Source of the DNA: Tomocerus qinae
Taxonomy: Eukaryota; Arthropoda; Collembola; Entomobryomorpha; Tomoceridae
DNA length: 64,000 bases
Assembly: GCA_020055645.1 (NCBI GenBank)
Contig: CM034546.1
Coordinates: forward strand, 65,472,001-65,536,000
Reading direction: 5' to 3'
Shown in pieces: positions 23,872-33,152 of the stretch. Each line of letters starts with the position of its first letter. Within the stretch, counting starts at the first letter, position 1. Made by a program: the position numbers and the translations under genes. The notes under the pieces were generated by a model. It saw only the letters and a program-made list of their open reading frames with translations. It was not told the origin of the DNA and did no database searches.

Positions 23872-26800
23872 ATGGCTGAAAGAGAAAGTAGACGACTTAA
23901 GGGCTTGAAGCCCGAATTTGGGTACCTGTCGACGACGGTGGAAAAGAAAACCGTCAAAGGTCAAGAATGGACAAGACATACGAAAAGAGTTGAAAGTGAA
24001 CAATCAAGTAGTTCATCATCACTCATCGACCTGAACAGTGTTACAACACACGATGCCGAAAGCTGGTTGCAGAAGCCTCCAGTCTCTCCAAAAGATCAAA
24101 GGTCAGTCCGGACCACTTCATCCATGGCTAGTCAAAAGCGGTTTGAGCTGGAAATAACGGCAAAATTACGAGAAACTCAGCGACGAATGGAAGCCGAATT
24201 TCTTCGCAATAAAATGGAACGAGAACGAGAATTGGCTCGTCAGAAAATAGAACGAGAACAAGAATTAGCTCGTCAAAATGTTGAACGTGAGCAGGAACTG
24301 TCCCGTCAACGAGCAGAACAGGAAGAAGAATTAGCGCGACTTGAATTGAAGCACAAAATGGAAGAAGCTGAATTCAATGGTGAGTTAGAATTATTACGAC
24401 TCCTGGAAGAAAAAGAAAATTCTCAGTATCTAGGAAGTGACGATGACGAGGAACGCAACGTACTATCCAAGATATTCGACAAGCCCGAAATGGATTGGAC
24501 TGAGAGGAACGGGAACGCAAAAGTCGACCCACTAAAAACTTCTGTGGTAAATCCAACAACTAAAAAATTTAATTATGAACCAAATTTTGAAGCTATTGAC
24601 TCCAAAAATGAAAATACATGCGAACCGAATATTGAACCGAAGACGGAATCGATCACAGAAATGTCAGCTTTAACAGCAGCAATTACTGGTGCCTTCAATA
24701 GTATTGCTCTCGCGAACCAGACCAAGTTACCGACGACGCTTCCCGACATGGACACTTGGATGGCTAGACAAACATCACAGCGGAAGCTTACGCCTTTCTT
24801 TGGTGAACCCGAAGAGTGGCCAAATTTCAGCATTGAATTTAATGAAGTATCATCTCGCTGCAAATGGACAAATGGTGAGAAAATGTCGAAACTTAAAGAA
24901 GCTTTGAAAGGAGAAGCAAAATCGCAAGTTCAAAGTTTATTTAGTGTTGCGGACAATGTTGACAAAATAATGGAAACCCTCGAAATGTGCTTTGGGAGAC
25001 CCGATCAAATTATTAAGAGCCTTATCTCCAAAGCAAGAAGTACTCCGAATCCAAAGGAGGACAAGCCAGACACCATAATAAAGTTTTCTACTGCGGTGAA
25101 TAATTTGGTGACTACTGTAGGTACGTTAAATAAAAACAGTCATTTATCTAATCCCCAGTTAATCGAAGAATTGGTAGATAAACTCCCGCCATCGTACAAA
25201 ATGGAATGGGGTTTGTTTATTTCCGACAAGCAAGATGAACCGAGTCTATTGGATCTGAATGAACGGCTGAGAAAGTGGGCCAAGGCGGCTAGTTTTATCA
25301 GCACACCTGTGAAGACACCAGAAAATAAGACGCGACAAAGTGAAAAGTGGGATACGGAAAGAAAGCCAAATAAGCCCAAATCAACAAATAAAGTACAGTG
25401 GAAGGATCCCGTGCTTACCACAATGGACTCAGAATTGAAGAAAGAAGAGACAGACACAGGTTGTTTATTTTGTAAAAAATTTAATCATGAATTAAAAAAC
25501 TGTAGTCTATTCAAAAAAGAAACCAACAATCAGAAGTGGGCGTGGGTGACTGAAAACAAGCTATGTTTCTCCTGCCTTAGTCCGGGGCATAGAACAGCTG
25601 ATTGTGATTCGAAAAGGATCTGTGGTATCGACGATTGCAAGAGCTACCACCATCGCCAATTGCATAAAAAGATTACTAAAAAACCACAGGAACAGACTGA
25701 AGTCAACCTCAACGGACATACAGATGAAAACAAATTAGGCGGTAAAAAGAAGATAATTTTGAAAGTACTCCCTGTTATTCTGAAAGGACCAAGAGGAGAA
25801 GTTTCAACATTTGCCTTACTGGATGATGCATCGACCGTCACCCTAGTGAACTCGAAATTAGCTAAGAGTATCGGAGCAGTCGGCCCAGAAGTACCCTTAG
25901 ATCTAAAATGGATTGTAGCTGGATCAGCTAATCACAAATCCCATCAAGTGAAAATAGCAATTAGTGACATTGACAAGAATGAGACATTTTATTTGAATGA
26001 TGTGCGAACAGTGGACAACTTGGATCTCCCAGTACAGTCATTTAATGCAAAGGAGTTTTCCAAGAAGTGGAATTACATTCGGAAGGCTACAGCTGCCAGT
26101 CTTGTGAACGCAAAACCCATGATATTAATTGGACAGAACTATCCGGATTTAATAGTGTCAAGAGAAATTATTGAAGGTCCACCGACAGCACCGATAGTGT
26201 CCAGAACGAAACTAGGTTGGGTAGCACACGGAAATAATAGTGCGACTCAAGGTGACAAGAATCCAGAAGTTAATTTCCATATATTTCAAGAGGATAGTGG
26301 ATTGAACTCTCTCCATGAAATAGTGAAGCAATCATTCAACACTGACGCCTTCGGAGTGAAAGCTCTCATGAACGAACCGAAAGGCAAAGAACATTTGAGA
26401 GCAGAAAAAATTATGCAAGATACGACACGAAGAGTTGGGACTCATTTCGAAACTGGATTGTTGTGGAAAAAGGATAATGTTAAATTTCCTTCTAGCTACG
26501 CCTACGCCTTAAACCGACTACGAAACGTTGAGAAGCAAATGAGCCGAAAGCCGGAGTTTGCAGCCCAGTACACTCAACAGATGAACGACTATATAAGCAA
26601 AGGGTATGCTAGAAAACTTTCACCTGATGAATCCAAATTGGAAACTGAACGGACGTGGTACCTACCCCACTTTGGAGTTACGAATGTGAATAAACCTGGA
26701 AAGATACGGATGGTTTTCGACGCAGCAGCGAAAGTAAGCGGTGTTTCTTTAAATGATGAACTAATGAAAGGTCCAGATTTACTTTCTCCATTAGTATCTG

Positions 26801-29800
26801 TGCTGCTAAACTTCCGTATTAAGAAGATTGGATTCTCCGCCGATATTCGGGAGATGTTCCACCAAGTTGGTATACGAAAAGAAGACAGAAACTCTCAAAG
26901 ATTTCTATGGAGAGATATGGATAGCAGTAAACCTCCAGAAGTTTTTGAGATGGAAGTAATGACGTTTGGGGCTGCATGTTCTCCATCCCTAGCGCAATAC
27001 ATTAAGAACAGGAATGCTGAGGAAAGCAAAGCAGAATTTCCGGAAGCTGCACAAGCTATTATTGAAAGACACTATGTGGATGATTACCTCGATAGTGCCA
27101 ACAGTGAAGAAGATGCTACAAAATTGATAAAAGATGTGATCACTGTGCAGAGTCGTGGCGGATTTGACCTACGAAATTGGATGTGCAGTAGTCGACAAGT
27201 GTTAGCTGAACTACCTGCCGAAATTATATGCCCTGGAGGAAGAAACCTTCAGCCTAAAGACGACATGCCCATTGAAAGAGTACTTGGCTTGTACTGGGAC
27301 CCCAATTCGGACAATTTTGCTTTCACTTGTAATTTCAAGAAAGTGAAAGGTGAAATTCTACGAGGGGAGAAACGACCGACAAAGAGAGAAGTTCTTCAAC
27401 TTGTTTCTTCAATTTACGACCCACTTGGCTTCATTGCTAATTTTACTGTGAAGTCAAGAATTCTCCTACAGCAAATCTGGCGATCCGGAATTGGCTGGGA
27501 CGACGAAGTTTCAAATGACGTATTTGAAAAATGGATGTTATGGCTAAACGAACTTCAAGGAATTACAAATGTTCAAATTCCCCGTTGTTATACTCTACTA
27601 TTAAACCAACCGGAAGAAGTACAACTTCACATCTTTGCAGACGCCAGTGAAGAAGCTTTTGCCGCCATAGCCTTCCTGAGAGTAAGCAAAATGAATAAAA
27701 TTGAAACATCATTTGTTATGTCCAAATGTCGTGTAGCTCCTTTACGACCTTTATCGATGCCGCGATTGGAGCTGCAAGCTGCAGTGATGGCCAGCAGGCT
27801 CGGAGTTACCCTGCAAGAAACTCTTGACGTCAAAATTGACATAATCCATTATTGGAGCGATTCGATGACAGTTCTGTGCTGGCTAAGATCCGATGCCAGA
27901 AACTACAAACCGTTTGTAGCCCACAGACTTGGAGAGATCGACGAAAATTCGAAGATTGAAAATTGGCATTGGGTGCCAACCAAGATGAATGTGGCAGACG
28001 ATGCCACTCGAGCCGACAAGGAGTGTGACCTTTCTGGGGAAAGTAGATGGTATTTAGGGCCGCCCTTTCTAAAATTGCAAGAGTCGGAGTGGCCACGTGA
28101 AGAAATTAAAATTAATCAAGTAGAGAAAATTGGAGAATATTTGGTTCTCGTTGTTAACAATCCCGCTGTAGTGAAAGTAATCGAAGTAGAAAATTTCTCG
28201 TCTTGGAATAGATTAACACGAGTGACTGCATGGGTGAATCGCTATATTTACAATCTGAAATGCAAAAAGCCAGATCGTAATCTTGGAGAGTGCTTATCTC
28301 CGCAAGAAATCGAAGATTCAACTTTGGATCTCGTCCGATTAGCGCAGAAAGAATCTTTCGGGGAAGAAATTGAATTGTTGAAGAAATGCAAACCAATCCC
28401 TGTAAGCAGCCGCATTTACAAACTTTCGCCGATGCTTGATGATGGAGGAATTTTAAGAATAAAAGGAAGAATCCAACGTTCAAGTGAATTATCTCACTTT
28501 ACGAAGAATCCTATTATGTTGGATGCTAAGAATGCTTTTACGTGTTTGCTAATTCAGCACTATCATGAGAAAGCTGGTCATGCTGGAATGGAAATGGTCG
28601 CCAACGAACTGCGACAGAAATTCCACATTCTGAAATTGAGAAATGCTGTAAGATCAACCTGGAGAAATTGTCAGCAATGCAAAATAAATAAAGCCCAGCC
28701 CAAACCACCTCAGATGGGATTGCTGCCAGCCTGCCGTGTGAATAAACAGACAAGACCCTTTATGGAAACGGGAGTTGACTATTTTGGCCCGATTGAAATA
28801 GTGGTTGGACGACACCACGAAAAAAGATACGGCGTTTTATTTACGTGTATGGCCACCAGAGCCATTCATTTGGAAATTGCTGCGTCGCTATCAACCGATT
28901 CTGCAATAATGGCTTTACGTCGATTTATTGCTAGACGAGGATGTCCACGGAAGCTTTTTAGCGACAATGGAACTAACTTCCGTGGTGCGGACCTGGAGTT
29001 ACGTGAAGAATTAGCCAAACTCGATCAAGAAAAAATAACTGATACGATGACGACTGCTGGAGTGGAGTGGAAATTCATACCCCCCTCTTCCCCTCACATG
29101 GGTGGGGCCTGGGAAAGGAAAGTGAAATCAGTGAAAGTTGCGTTGAAAGCAACTTTAAACTGCAGATATCCGAAGGAAGAAGTTCTTCAAACTTTGATGG
29201 CTGAAGCCGAAAATATGGTGAATAGTCATCCGTTAACCAGAGTTTCAGATGACCCATTTGATGATGAGTGCTTGACTCCCAACCATTTTCTTATTGGTAC
29301 GTCAAGCAATGCGCCAATACCTGGAATTTTTGAAGAGAAAGATCTTTGTCTCCGCAAACAATGGAAAACAGCGCAATGTCTTGCCGACATGTTTTGGAGA
29401 CGCTGGCTAAAGGAGTTCCTGCCAACTTTGACTTGCCGCAAGAAATGGCATATGAAAACAGATCCAGTAAAAGTTGGAGACCTAGTTTTTATTGCGGACG
29501 GCAATGCACCACGAAACCAGTGGCCCAGAGGACGCATAACTGAAATATTTCCTGGAGAAGATGGAATTACGCGTGCTGTTGACATACAGACAGTCTCCGG
29601 AAAGTTTCGTCGACCCGTGACAAAGATTTGTATACTTGATGTAGACCAGACTGAGACCCTAAAGGCTGTGGATTTACCGCGACAGCAACTTCCACTAAAG
29701 GGAGCTTTAAAGAAGAAATCGGAGACAGAAGTAGATGTTGGTCGAACCCGGATTCAACCACCGAGGGGAGTGTCACTCCGATTTAAAGAAAGAGCCAGAA

Positions 29801-29949
29801 ATTGCCACGTACGATTTGAGCCAATGGAAGACGAGGAGGAGAGTGCTACGCGGCTTTCGAGAAGGGACGCAATGAGGAAGAAAGAAAAGCAAGCAGACCG
29901 CAACGAGAGAGCAGAGAGAGAGGACGTTCATTTTGATATTCCACAATAA
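23872..29949 (+). CDS. BEL/Pao gag-pol polyprotein
   Basis: One uninterrupted ORF of 2,025 residues. In order: a charged coiled coil (about 80-180, repeated EREQELARQ), a DUF1759-like gag (about 300-470), two Cys-His zinc knuckles (about 530-590), an aspartic protease (LLDDAST near 648), reverse transcriptase with YVDD near 1068, the Pao-type A17 region, RNase H (FADASEEAF near 1255), an HHCC integrase zinc finger (about 1562-1605), the integrase core (GVDYFGP, SDNGTNF, GAWERKVK; about 1633-1760) and a C-terminal DUF5641-like part. This order defines BEL/Pao. The last 60 codons and the stop lie inside the 3' LTR. No frameshift or stop is seen, so it may be functional. Confidence 0.95.
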   Translation: MAERESRRLKGLKPEFGYLSTTVEKKTVKGQEWTRHTKRVESEQSSSSSSLIDLNSVTTHDAESWLQKPPVSPKDQRSVRTTSSMASQKRFELEITAKLRETQRRMEAEFLRNKMERERELARQKIEREQELARQNVEREQELSRQRAEQEEELARLELKHKMEEAEFNGELELLRLLEEKENSQYLGSDDDEERNVLSKIFDKPEMDWTERNGNAKVDPLKTSVVNPTTKKFNYEPNFEAIDSKNENTCEPNIEPKTESITEMSALTAAITGAFNSIALANQTKLPTTLPDMDTWMARQTSQRKLTPFFGEPEEWPNFSIEFNEVSSRCKWTNGEKMSKLKEALKGEAKSQVQSLFSVADNVDKIMETLEMCFGRPDQIIKSLISKARSTPNPKEDKPDTIIKFSTAVNNLVTTVGTLNKNSHLSNPQLIEELVDKLPPSYKMEWGLFISDKQDEPSLLDLNERLRKWAKAASFISTPVKTPENKTRQSEKWDTERKPNKPKSTNKVQWKDPVLTTMDSELKKEETDTGCLFCKKFNHELKNCSLFKKETNNQKWAWVTENKLCFSCLSPGHRTADCDSKRICGIDDCKSYHHRQLHKKITKKPQEQTEVNLNGHTDENKLGGKKKIILKVLPVILKGPRGEVSTFALLDDASTVTLVNSKLAKSIGAVGPEVPLDLKWIVAGSANHKSHQVKIAISDIDKNETFYLNDVRTVDNLDLPVQSFNAKEFSKKWNYIRKATAASLVNAKPMILIGQNYPDLIVSREIIEGPPTAPIVSRTKLGWVAHGNNSATQGDKNPEVNFHIFQEDSGLNSLHEIVKQSFNTDAFGVKALMNEPKGKEHLRAEKIMQDTTRRVGTHFETGLLWKKDNVKFPSSYAYALNRLRNVEKQMSRKPEFAAQYTQQMNDYISKGYARKLSPDESKLETERTWYLPHFGVTNVNKPGKIRMVFDAAAKVSGVSLNDELMKGPDLLSPLVSVLLNFRIKKIGFSADIREMFHQVGIRKEDRNSQRFLWRDMDSSKPPEVFEMEVMTFGAACSPSLAQYIKNRNAEESKAEFPEAAQAIIERHYVDDYLDSANSEEDATKLIKDVITVQSRGGFDLRNWMCSSRQVLAELPAEIICPGGRNLQPKDDMPIERVLGLYWDPNSDNFAFTCNFKKVKGEILRGEKRPTKREVLQLVSSIYDPLGFIANFTVKSRILLQQIWRSGIGWDDEVSNDVFEKWMLWLNELQGITNVQIPRCYTLLLNQPEEVQLHIFADASEEAFAAIAFLRVSKMNKIETSFVMSKCRVAPLRPLSMPRLELQAAVMASRLGVTLQETLDVKIDIIHYWSDSMTVLCWLRSDARNYKPFVAHRLGEIDENSKIENWHWVPTKMNVADDATRADKECDLSGESRWYLGPPFLKLQESEWPREEIKINQVEKIGEYLVLVVNNPAVVKVIEVENFSSWNRLTRVTAWVNRYIYNLKCKKPDRNLGECLSPQEIEDSTLDLVRLAQKESFGEEIELLKKCKPIPVSSRIYKLSPMLDDGGILRIKGRIQRSSELSHFTKNPIMLDAKNAFTCLLIQHYHEKAGHAGMEMVANELRQKFHILKLRNAVRSTWRNCQQCKINKAQPKPPQMGLLPACRVNKQTRPFMETGVDYFGPIEIVVGRHHEKRYGVLFTCMATRAIHLEIAASLSTDSAIMALRRFIARRGCPRKLFSDNGTNFRGADLELREELAKLDQEKITDTMTTAGVEWKFIPPSSPHMGGAWERKVKSVKVALKATLNCRYPKEEVLQTLMAEAENMVNSHPLTRVSDDPFDDECLTPNHFLIGTSSNAPIPGIFEEKDLCLRKQWKTAQCLADMFWRRWLKEFLPTLTCRKKWHMKTDPVKVGDLVFIADGNAPRNQWPRGRITEIFPGEDGITRAVDIQTVSGKFRRPVTKICILDVDQTETLKAVDLPRQQLPLKGALKKKSETEVDVGRTRIQPPRGVSLRFKERARNCHVRFEPMEDEEESATRLSRRDAMRKKEKQADRNERAEREDVHFDIPQ
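29763..29770 (+). other. Polypurine tract
   Basis: GAGGGGAG directly before the 3' LTR, the expected plus-strand primer. It is unusual in also being coding, since the gag-pol ORF runs through it. Confidence 0.75.
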
Positions 29950-30157
29950 TCTTGATCAATTTTAAAGTCTAATTTGTGATTCTGATTTACTGTCGAATAA
30001 ACGAGATTAATAGAGAACCCGACACTGTTATTAGTAAAGTTAGCATAGTCTGAAATATTGCAAATTCATATCGAACAGAAAACTGAAATCCCAAGAGGGG
30101 ATAGAACTGTAGTTAGTTGTCAGGCAAGGTTCAGGCATCAGCATACAGTCAGTTTCA
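29771..30157 (+). repeat. BEL 3' LTR
   Basis: 387 bp, same sequence as 23384-23770. Contains the last 179 nt of gag-pol including the TAA at 29947-29949. Confidence 0.95.
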
Positions 30158-30162
30158 GCGAC
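30158..30162. repeat. Target-site duplication, right (GCGAC)
   Basis: Second copy of the 5-bp host target. Confidence 0.9.
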
Positions 30163-30255
30163 TGTTATAGATATATCGGTTTCAAAGTATTTTCAACGAA
30201 TGATGGAGAAATGATTTTAGATAACTGGAAGGAACGTGTTTATTATCGAAAGTAA
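30163..30255 (+). pseudogene. Possible host exon cut by the BEL insertion
   Basis: If the element and one duplication copy are removed, a TTTTTCACATAAG acceptor at about 23358-23370 leads into a frame reading FFGDCYRYIGFKVFS and on to a stop at 30253-30255, about 35 residues. The family is unknown. The alternative is chance; the stretch is short. Confidence 0.25.
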
Positions 30256-31949
30256 CTACCTAACCTAACAGAATCTCCGTTGCAAACGAAAAATATCGTA
30301 AAGAAACGTCGTTCTCAACTTAGAGAATTCAGCCTCAGAATCAAAATCAAAATACATTCAAACATTTTGTGCGAATACATCCTAATTGGTGACATCATTA
30401 CTTTTTGTCGAAAATGTTTGGCCTTCTTCATGTACATTTCTAATTACATTCGACTTGGTTATATCGATTTTAAAGGAATCCCACACAACGATTATTTATG
30501 CCACACAATTATTGCTTACTATTACCGCGTGATATATTTATTCTGAAGTGGAAAATATTTTTGGAGTTGACTCTACCCTATAATACAGGTGGATTTGACG
30601 ATGCGACGGGAAACGACCCTGGGTAAGGTTATTTCTACTCATTTGACACTGAAGTAGACAGTAGAGATAGATTATTACGCATTTTAGTAGAAATAGAACT
30701 GTGGTCTCAGTCACTTCTCTTACTGTATGAAAATAGTTAACATTATATAATAACTTGCACGTTTGTAATAAATAGGACTATTTACTAGTGAGCCATTGCA
30801 TTATCTGCAGTAACTAGCCAAAATTGCATGTTCAATCAACGACACTGTACTTGCTTGTAATTCAGTTTCAATTATAATTATGACGTTGTAATAATTGGCA
30901 CCTTTTGGTACTTTAGGTACACTTTGCATAACAAATAATTTTATGCAATATAGGCTAGTCCAGTCTAGCAAATGATTCTACATAATATTATATTATTGCT
31001 TTTCTAAGGGGTGCTTGAACATGTGACAAAAATTTTTCTTATGCATAAAATACTTTTTTATTAAATTTTGAGAAAATATTTAGTTTAATTTGGGAAGGGG
31101 GTGCTTAAGCACCCTAGCACCCACCCCCCTAAATACGTTCTTGGTGACTTTTACCTAATGAATTTGTTATTTGTATGGAAACTATGTATGGTGATAGTTT
31201 TTTATAAGCATGCATAGTGTATATAATATATCACCATAACATAGGTTGGTAAATTTATTCAAGTCTAAAAATATATTGTAGAATGATAAGACCCAAGTAG
31301 AAACGGTGACTTTCTAGCAAGTGCTTGGGAATCTATAAGGGGTGCTAGAAAGTCCCCGGGGACCTTCTAGCACCTGCAGATGCTAGAAAGTCGCCTAGAT
31401 TCATTTTCCAATCTGTAAATTTCCTCTCCCCTGCATTTGTGTTTACTTTATTTTGTTAAAAATTGCTTGCATGTAAATACAACTACCATGGCCGGGACAA
31501 TTTACCTATATGTTAATTAACTTAATATTGCCATACAAAGTCATAAACCGCCATACAAAGTCACACTATCTATTTTTAGCTCCCCCATACAGAAGTCATG
31601 GGTGTGCCATACAAATTCCTATTTTCCCCTTTCTAAGTAGCTACAGCTACATAATATTATCGTTTATCGTAGACAGGAATAAATAATACAATATATAGCT
31701 GCTTTCTACCTATGACCTATGAATAATAATTTTTTGAAAATAGAGGCTAAACCCCGCATTAGTAAATCGTTAATTAAGTATGTTGCATCAATGCTGAAAT
31801 GGATATTTTTGTTAGTAAAAGTGAGAAATCGGAGATTTTGTATTCTAAAAAGTGCACTTTAGTTAAAAGTGGATAAAAATATTTCAAAATAAAGAAAATC
31901 TCAAATTATAAATCCATTGATCATTTATTGACAATTTATTAGATGCTAT
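30256..31949. other. Intergenic with repeats
   Basis: No supported gene. About 31005-31142 is a repeat ending TAAATACGTTCTTG, of the family at 3551-3709 but lacking its left end. About 31306-31394 is a nested palindrome. Confidence 0.5.
31341..31374. repeat. 34-bp near-perfect palindrome
   Basis: GGTGCTAGAAAGTCCCC followed by GGGGACCTTCTAGCACC; only one base pair mismatched on each side. Outer arms GTGACTTTCTAGCA (about 31306) and TGCTAGAAAGTCGCC (about 31380) extend the pairing. Confidence 0.8.
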
Positions 31950-33152
31950 TTACTTCTTTAAAGACTTGATTGCATCAGTATATGAATTCTTAAACAGTTG
32001 CTCAATGTCATTGGCCTGAACCATCCTCAAAGGACTAACCTTTAGCGTATTTAGCGCGTTGTCGGTCTTTATGGAAAATGTTTTTAGTAGTTTTTTGGAA
32101 GATTCATTTCCCTCCCAGTTTTTGCCGAAATTGTTGTACGGATTAGCTGGGTCCAACACCAACGGCACTTGTCCCTTTATGTCCAGAGGAATTGGGTGAC
32201 GTGTGGTTATTTCATCTTCAAACAAGATTTTCAGCCCATCAAAATTTGCGAGAAGAATGAGGAAACGTTCAAAGCATTTCAAGTATGATCGATTGCCTTC
32301 CACACGAACAGAGTGGATCATCACCAATTCAATCATAGATTTGGCTCCAGAAATGTTCCCAGGAAGTTCACCCAGAGTTTTGAACCAATACTTGGCCAGG
32401 CGAACCATTTCATTGACAAAGCCTTCTTGTTTAGTGTAAAATTGGGTTGTGGCTTCAGCCAAGCCTCCGCTGTACATGTAGCAGTTCTTATCTGGATTTT
32501 GCTTGATTATGTCCAGGGTTTTCTCCTGCTGATCGTTAGTTAACCCTTTTGGAGAAATACCTTGAGTGTTGCTGACAAAATTTTGTGCCGGCAGAAGATC
32601 AAACTTAAAAGCATCCACTTCAAACTGAATCGAAAATTTTGTCGTTTTAATGTTCTTCAAATTGATTTTGCTTTGAGTGCTTGAAAATTTTTCCAACGTC
32701 TTTTTAAAAACGTAGAGAACTTCGTCGAATGGAGGTCCTTGGCAGTTAACAAACACCACAATATCAAAATCAGAATCCTTGATGTTCGTGTTCTTTCCAT
32801 TGCTTCCAGTATGATAATGTCGTCCTATGCTGTATTCTTTACAACGCTTGAGGACATTTACCACCTGTGAAATTTCGTTTGATAATTAATAAAACTTCAA
32901 TCTCAATATATGATTACCTATTACATTTTTGTTAGTAGAAGTTCAAGATTTCTAAGACTAGTTTTCTATGGTATTTTTAACAAGGCGTAATTATTACTAC
33001 TTGAATATAGAGTGTAATATCACAGAAAACAATTAAGTTTTGATCATCTACTTTACCTCTTCAGCTATCAACGTCCCTTCTTTCAGGTATTCCTCGCTCG
33101 GTAATATATCTTCGGCTAGTTTTGCAAATGCCGTGTTCAATTGAAATTCCAT
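31950..33152 (-). CDS. OAS-like nucleotidyltransferase, copy 1
   Basis: Two minus-strand exons, 33057-33152 and 31950-32864 (phase 0), give 336 residues, close to a single-unit 2'-5'-oligoadenylate synthetase. The active site is intact: GS at 52-53 (TGSNGKNT), the metal-binding pair in DSDFD (64 and 66), and the third Asp in FDLLPA (121). The C-terminal domain has GAKSMIELVM and PLVLDPANPYNN, matching the OAS1 C-terminal signature. OAS enzymes are cytosolic double-stranded RNA sensors that make 2'-5' oligoadenylate; related cGAS-like receptors make cyclic dinucleotides. Which product is formed here is not visible. The cGAS zinc thumb is absent. A close paralogue is at 42386-43865. This family is absent from most insects as far as I know. 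Confidence 0.85.

Larger units (their letters stand above)
23384..30157 (+). mobile_element. Complete BEL/Pao LTR retrotransposon
   Basis: A 6,774-bp element bounded by 387-bp LTRs (TG...CA) that look identical by eye, inside a GCGAC duplication. It has one long intact gag-pol ORF, a primer-binding candidate after the 5' LTR and a purine tract before the 3' LTR. There is no room for an envelope ORF. Identical LTRs and an intact frame imply a very recent insertion, possibly still polymorphic in the species. Confidence 0.95.

Noticed and set aside
24374-29776. Many minus-strand ORFs of 60-119 codons
   Set aside because: Shadows of the BEL gag-pol ORF with no family motifs.
29950-30546. Envelope gene of the BEL element
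   Set aside because: The ORF ends in the 3' LTR and the LTR boundary leaves no internal space; the 88-codon ORF at 30280 lies outside the element.
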